Source: CAZIZT01 sp964544085 (GTDB lineage: Bacteria; Campylobacterota_A; Desulfurellia; Desulfurellales; Hippeaceae). From it: 5,621 bases of DNA. A program made the translations under genes and the position numbers. This document shows positions 3,471 through 5,621 of this stretch, in pieces; positions within the stretch are counted from its first letter, which is position 1, and each line of letters starts with the position of its first letter. The DNA is taken from assembly GCA_964544085.1 (NCBI GenBank), contig CAZIZT010000010.1, positions 1 through 5,621 of the forward strand, given 5' to 3'. The notes under the pieces are model-generated. The model had not been told where the DNA came from, searched no databases, and saw nothing but the letters and a program-made list of their open reading frames with translations.

Positions 3471-5621
3471 GCAAAACCTCTTAAGCTTGATTATCGGTTG
3501 CGCGTTGATTTCAGCAAAACGAAAAAGGTGCTGGATATACCCGATTTGTTGAGGCTTAACATAGATTCGTTTAATGAGTTTTTAAACAGGGAATCCAAAA
3601 GAGAAAAAAATCTGGATAACGCGTTACGATCCATTTTTCCAATAGATGATATTCACGGAAGGCTGAGGTTGGAGCTTGTCGATTGGGAGATAAAGCCACC
3701 GAGATACTCTCCGGATGAGTGCAAAAGCAAGGGTTTGTCCTACACAGGTAATCTTACAATGCGGGTAAGGCTGACGTCATGGGACATTGATGAGGCCACA
3801 GGTGAGAAGATCAGCGTCAAAGAGGTCAAGGAGCAGGACATCTATGTCGGTGAGCTTCCGCTTATAACCGATAGTGGCAGCTTCATCATCAATGGTGTTG
3901 AGAGAAACATAGTAGGTCAGCTTCACCGATCTCCTGGTGTGATTTTCAAAAAGATATCTGAATTTGCAGGAAAAAGCCAGTTCCATGGTCAGATAATACC
4001 TGAAAGAGGCAGCTGGGTTGAGTTTGAAACGGATGTAAAAGACATTCTCTACATGCGCATCGACAGAAAAAAGAAGTTTCCTGCAACCATATTCCTTCAG
4101 GCTTTGGGCTTTGATGAGAGTGAAATACTTAAGCTGTTCCACCAGGTTGTACACATAAAAGTAGACACAGGGAAGGTTTACGCTAAAGTTGACGAAAGCA
4201 TCATAGGCTTCAGGCTGGGCGATGACGTCATTGTGGATGGTGAGGTGGTTGCTGGCAGGGATAAGAAAATAACCCGCAGGATCTTCAAGGTTTTGAAGGA
4301 TGCTTCGGTGGAGTATGTGCCAGTAAGGGAGAGCGATCTTGGTGGTAAATACTCTGCTGATAAAGTCGAGGTTGAGGATCCCGAATTAAACGGCACCAAG
4401 CTGACTCTGCTTGAGATAGGTAGCAGGATAGATTCTGAGTATTTAAGCCGCATCAAAATGTTTGATGTGGAGTTTGACCTGATATACTCCAAGTATGATG
4501 ACTACCTGATTTTAAATACCCTTGTGATGGCAAGGGATCTGCTTAAGAAGAAGAGGTTGGCAGTTAAGGGTGATGTGACGGACGAGGATCTTGCCAAGAT
4601 TTTTATACACATGTTGCTCAGACCAGGCGAGCATACATCTGTGGAGGATGCCGACAGGTTCCTGTACAATCTGTTTTTCAATCCTGAAAGGTACGACATT
4701 TCTCTTGAAGGAAGAATAAGACTCAATGAGGTCTTCAATATAGATGTACCAAAAGAGGTCAGAACGCTGACAAAGGATGATTTCATAGGCGTGATCAATC
4801 AGATTATCCTGCTTGAAAACGATATAGTGGCTCCAGACGATGTGGATAGTTTATCCAACAGGAAAGTCAACCTTGTTGGTGATCAGCTATACAAAGAGGT
4901 AAAAAGCGGCCTGTTGAAGATGCAGCGTCTCATCAAGGATAAGATGATTATGCGCGACCTTGACAACCTTACACCCTACGATGTGATAAACACCAAGCCG
5001 GTTGCCGCTGCCATTAAGGATTTCTTTGCCACGGGTCAGCTGTCGCAATTTTTGGATCAGACCAACATACTTTCGGAAATCTCACACAAGAGGAGGCTAT
5101 CTGCCCTTGGTAGCGGTGGTTTGACAAGGGAGAGAGCCGGTTTCGAGGTTCGCGACGTGCATCCAACTCACTACGGAAGGATATGCCCTATCGAGACACC
5201 CGAGGGCCCCAATATCGGGCTCATATCTTCTCTTGCTGTGTATGCACGCATAAACGAGTTCGGTTTTATAGAGACGCCTTACAGAATTGTGGAAAACGGT
5301 AGGGTGACAGACAAGGTTGAATATTTCACAGCCTCAAGGGAAAAGGATCACATAATTGCGCAGGCTTCGGCTCCGTTGAACGAGGATGGTACGTTTAAAA
5401 ACGAGTATGTATCGGCGCGTAAGGGCGGTGAGTTTCTTATTGTTCATAGAGACGAGATAGATCTTATGGACGTAGCACCCAACCAGATTACATCCGTTGC
5501 AGCAAGCTTGATCCCGTTCCTTGAGCATGACGACGCAAACAGGGCTTTGATGGGATCAAACATGCAGCGCCAAGCTGTGCCGCTTATGAGACCTGAGGCA
5601 CCGCTTGTTGGAACAGGGATG
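3468..5621 (+). CDS. rpoB: DNA-directed RNA polymerase subunit beta, N-terminal part (partial, 3' end outside window)
   Basis: There are 718 codons without a stop, about half of a normal beta subunit, running off the window. Beta forms one pincer of RNA polymerase and carries the rifampicin pocket. In order: an N-terminal region starting MAKPLKLDYRLRVDF; GSFIINGVERNIVGQLHRSPG at about 136-156; a proteobacterial-type expanded lobe between FPATIFLQALG (204 on) and LLRPGE (383-388); the rifampicin region at about 521-551; then TRERAGFEVRDVHPTHYGR and CPIETPEGPNIGLI (573-586); and MGSNMQRQAVP near the end. E. coli numbering is offset by about +14 at the rifampicin region. The catalytic-site residues in the C-terminal half are not in the window. 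rpoC would be expected downstream. Confidence 0.98.
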   Translation, partial: MAKPLKLDYRLRVDFSKTKKVLDIPDLLRLNIDSFNEFLNRESKREKNLDNALRSIFPIDDIHGRLRLELVDWEIKPPRYSPDECKSKGLSYTGNLTMRVRLTSWDIDEATGEKISVKEVKEQDIYVGELPLITDSGSFIINGVERNIVGQLHRSPGVIFKKISEFAGKSQFHGQIIPERGSWVEFETDVKDILYMRIDRKKKFPATIFLQALGFDESEILKLFHQVVHIKVDTGKVYAKVDESIIGFRLGDDVIVDGEVVAGRDKKITRRIFKVLKDASVEYVPVRESDLGGKYSADKVEVEDPELNGTKLTLLEIGSRIDSEYLSRIKMFDVEFDLIYSKYDDYLILNTLVMARDLLKKKRLAVKGDVTDEDLAKIFIHMLLRPGEHTSVEDADRFLYNLFFNPERYDISLEGRIRLNEVFNIDVPKEVRTLTKDDFIGVINQIILLENDIVAPDDVDSLSNRKVNLVGDQLYKEVKSGLLKMQRLIKDKMIMRDLDNLTPYDVINTKPVAAAIKDFFATGQLSQFLDQTNILSEISHKRRLSALGSGGLTRERAGFEVRDVHPTHYGRICPIETPEGPNIGLISSLAVYARINEFGFIETPYRIVENGRVTDKVEYFTASREKDHIIAQASAPLNEDGTFKNEYVSARKGGEFLIVHRDEIDLMDVAPNQITSVAASLIPFLEHDDANRALMGSNMQRQAVPLMRPEAPLVGTGM

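Noticed and set aside
2974..3474. Antisense open frame of 166 codons covering rplL and the rplL-rpoB gap
   Set aside because: It runs through the terminator hairpin and opposite a certain gene; no recognisable domain and no start signal.
1..5621. Mobile elements, CRISPR arrays, toxin-antitoxin or phage genes
   Set aside because: No repeat array, transposase, integrase or inverted terminal repeats were seen; all coding space is taken by conserved housekeeping genes in their usual order.

Overview
The window is a piece of a bacterial chromosome carrying the conserved translation/transcription cluster tuf – rpmG – tRNA-Trp – secE – nusG – rplK – rplA – rplJ – rplL – rpoB. Everything is on the + strand and tightly packed. 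Both ends are cut: only the last 46 codons of tuf and the first 718 codons of rpoB are present. Base composition is in the middle range by eye, with frequent AGA/AGG Arg and ATA Ile codons. RpoB carries a proteobacterial-type expanded beta lobe, and its stretch around residues 480-495 (KMQRLIKDKM) resembles Campylobacterota or deltaproteobacteria-like lineages. That placement is a guess from memory of the families, not a search result.

Region by region: 1-571 holds the tuf 3' end, rpmG, a complete tRNA-Trp(CCA) and secE. rpmG's stop codon overlaps the first two bases of the tRNA, and secE starts only 8 nt after the tRNA's encoded CCA with no Shine-Dalgarno (SD) sequence. 586-1568 holds nusG and rplK. 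The 64-nt rplK-rplA gap folds into a two-helix hairpin that is a candidate L1 autoregulatory site. rplA occupies 1633-2328. The 111-nt rplA-rplJ gap is an L10-type leader with a recognisable kink-turn, followed by a hairpin that would bury the rplJ SD. rplJ starts at TTG. rplL follows 15 nt later. The 98-nt rplL-rpoB gap contains a strong intrinsic-terminator-like hairpin, presumably a partial attenuator, and then a perfect 12-bp palindrome. rpoB runs off the end.

The genes supply elongation factor, ribosomal stalk proteins (L11, L10, L7/L12), the L1 stalk, L33, a secretion translocase subunit, a transcription elongation factor and the RNA polymerase beta subunit. The proteins are ordinary members of their families and I see no new biological system. 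What deserves a second look is the RNA-level control: tRNA processing inside an mRNA, two candidate r-protein feedback sites, an apparent SD-sequestering switch, and the attenuator before rpoB.
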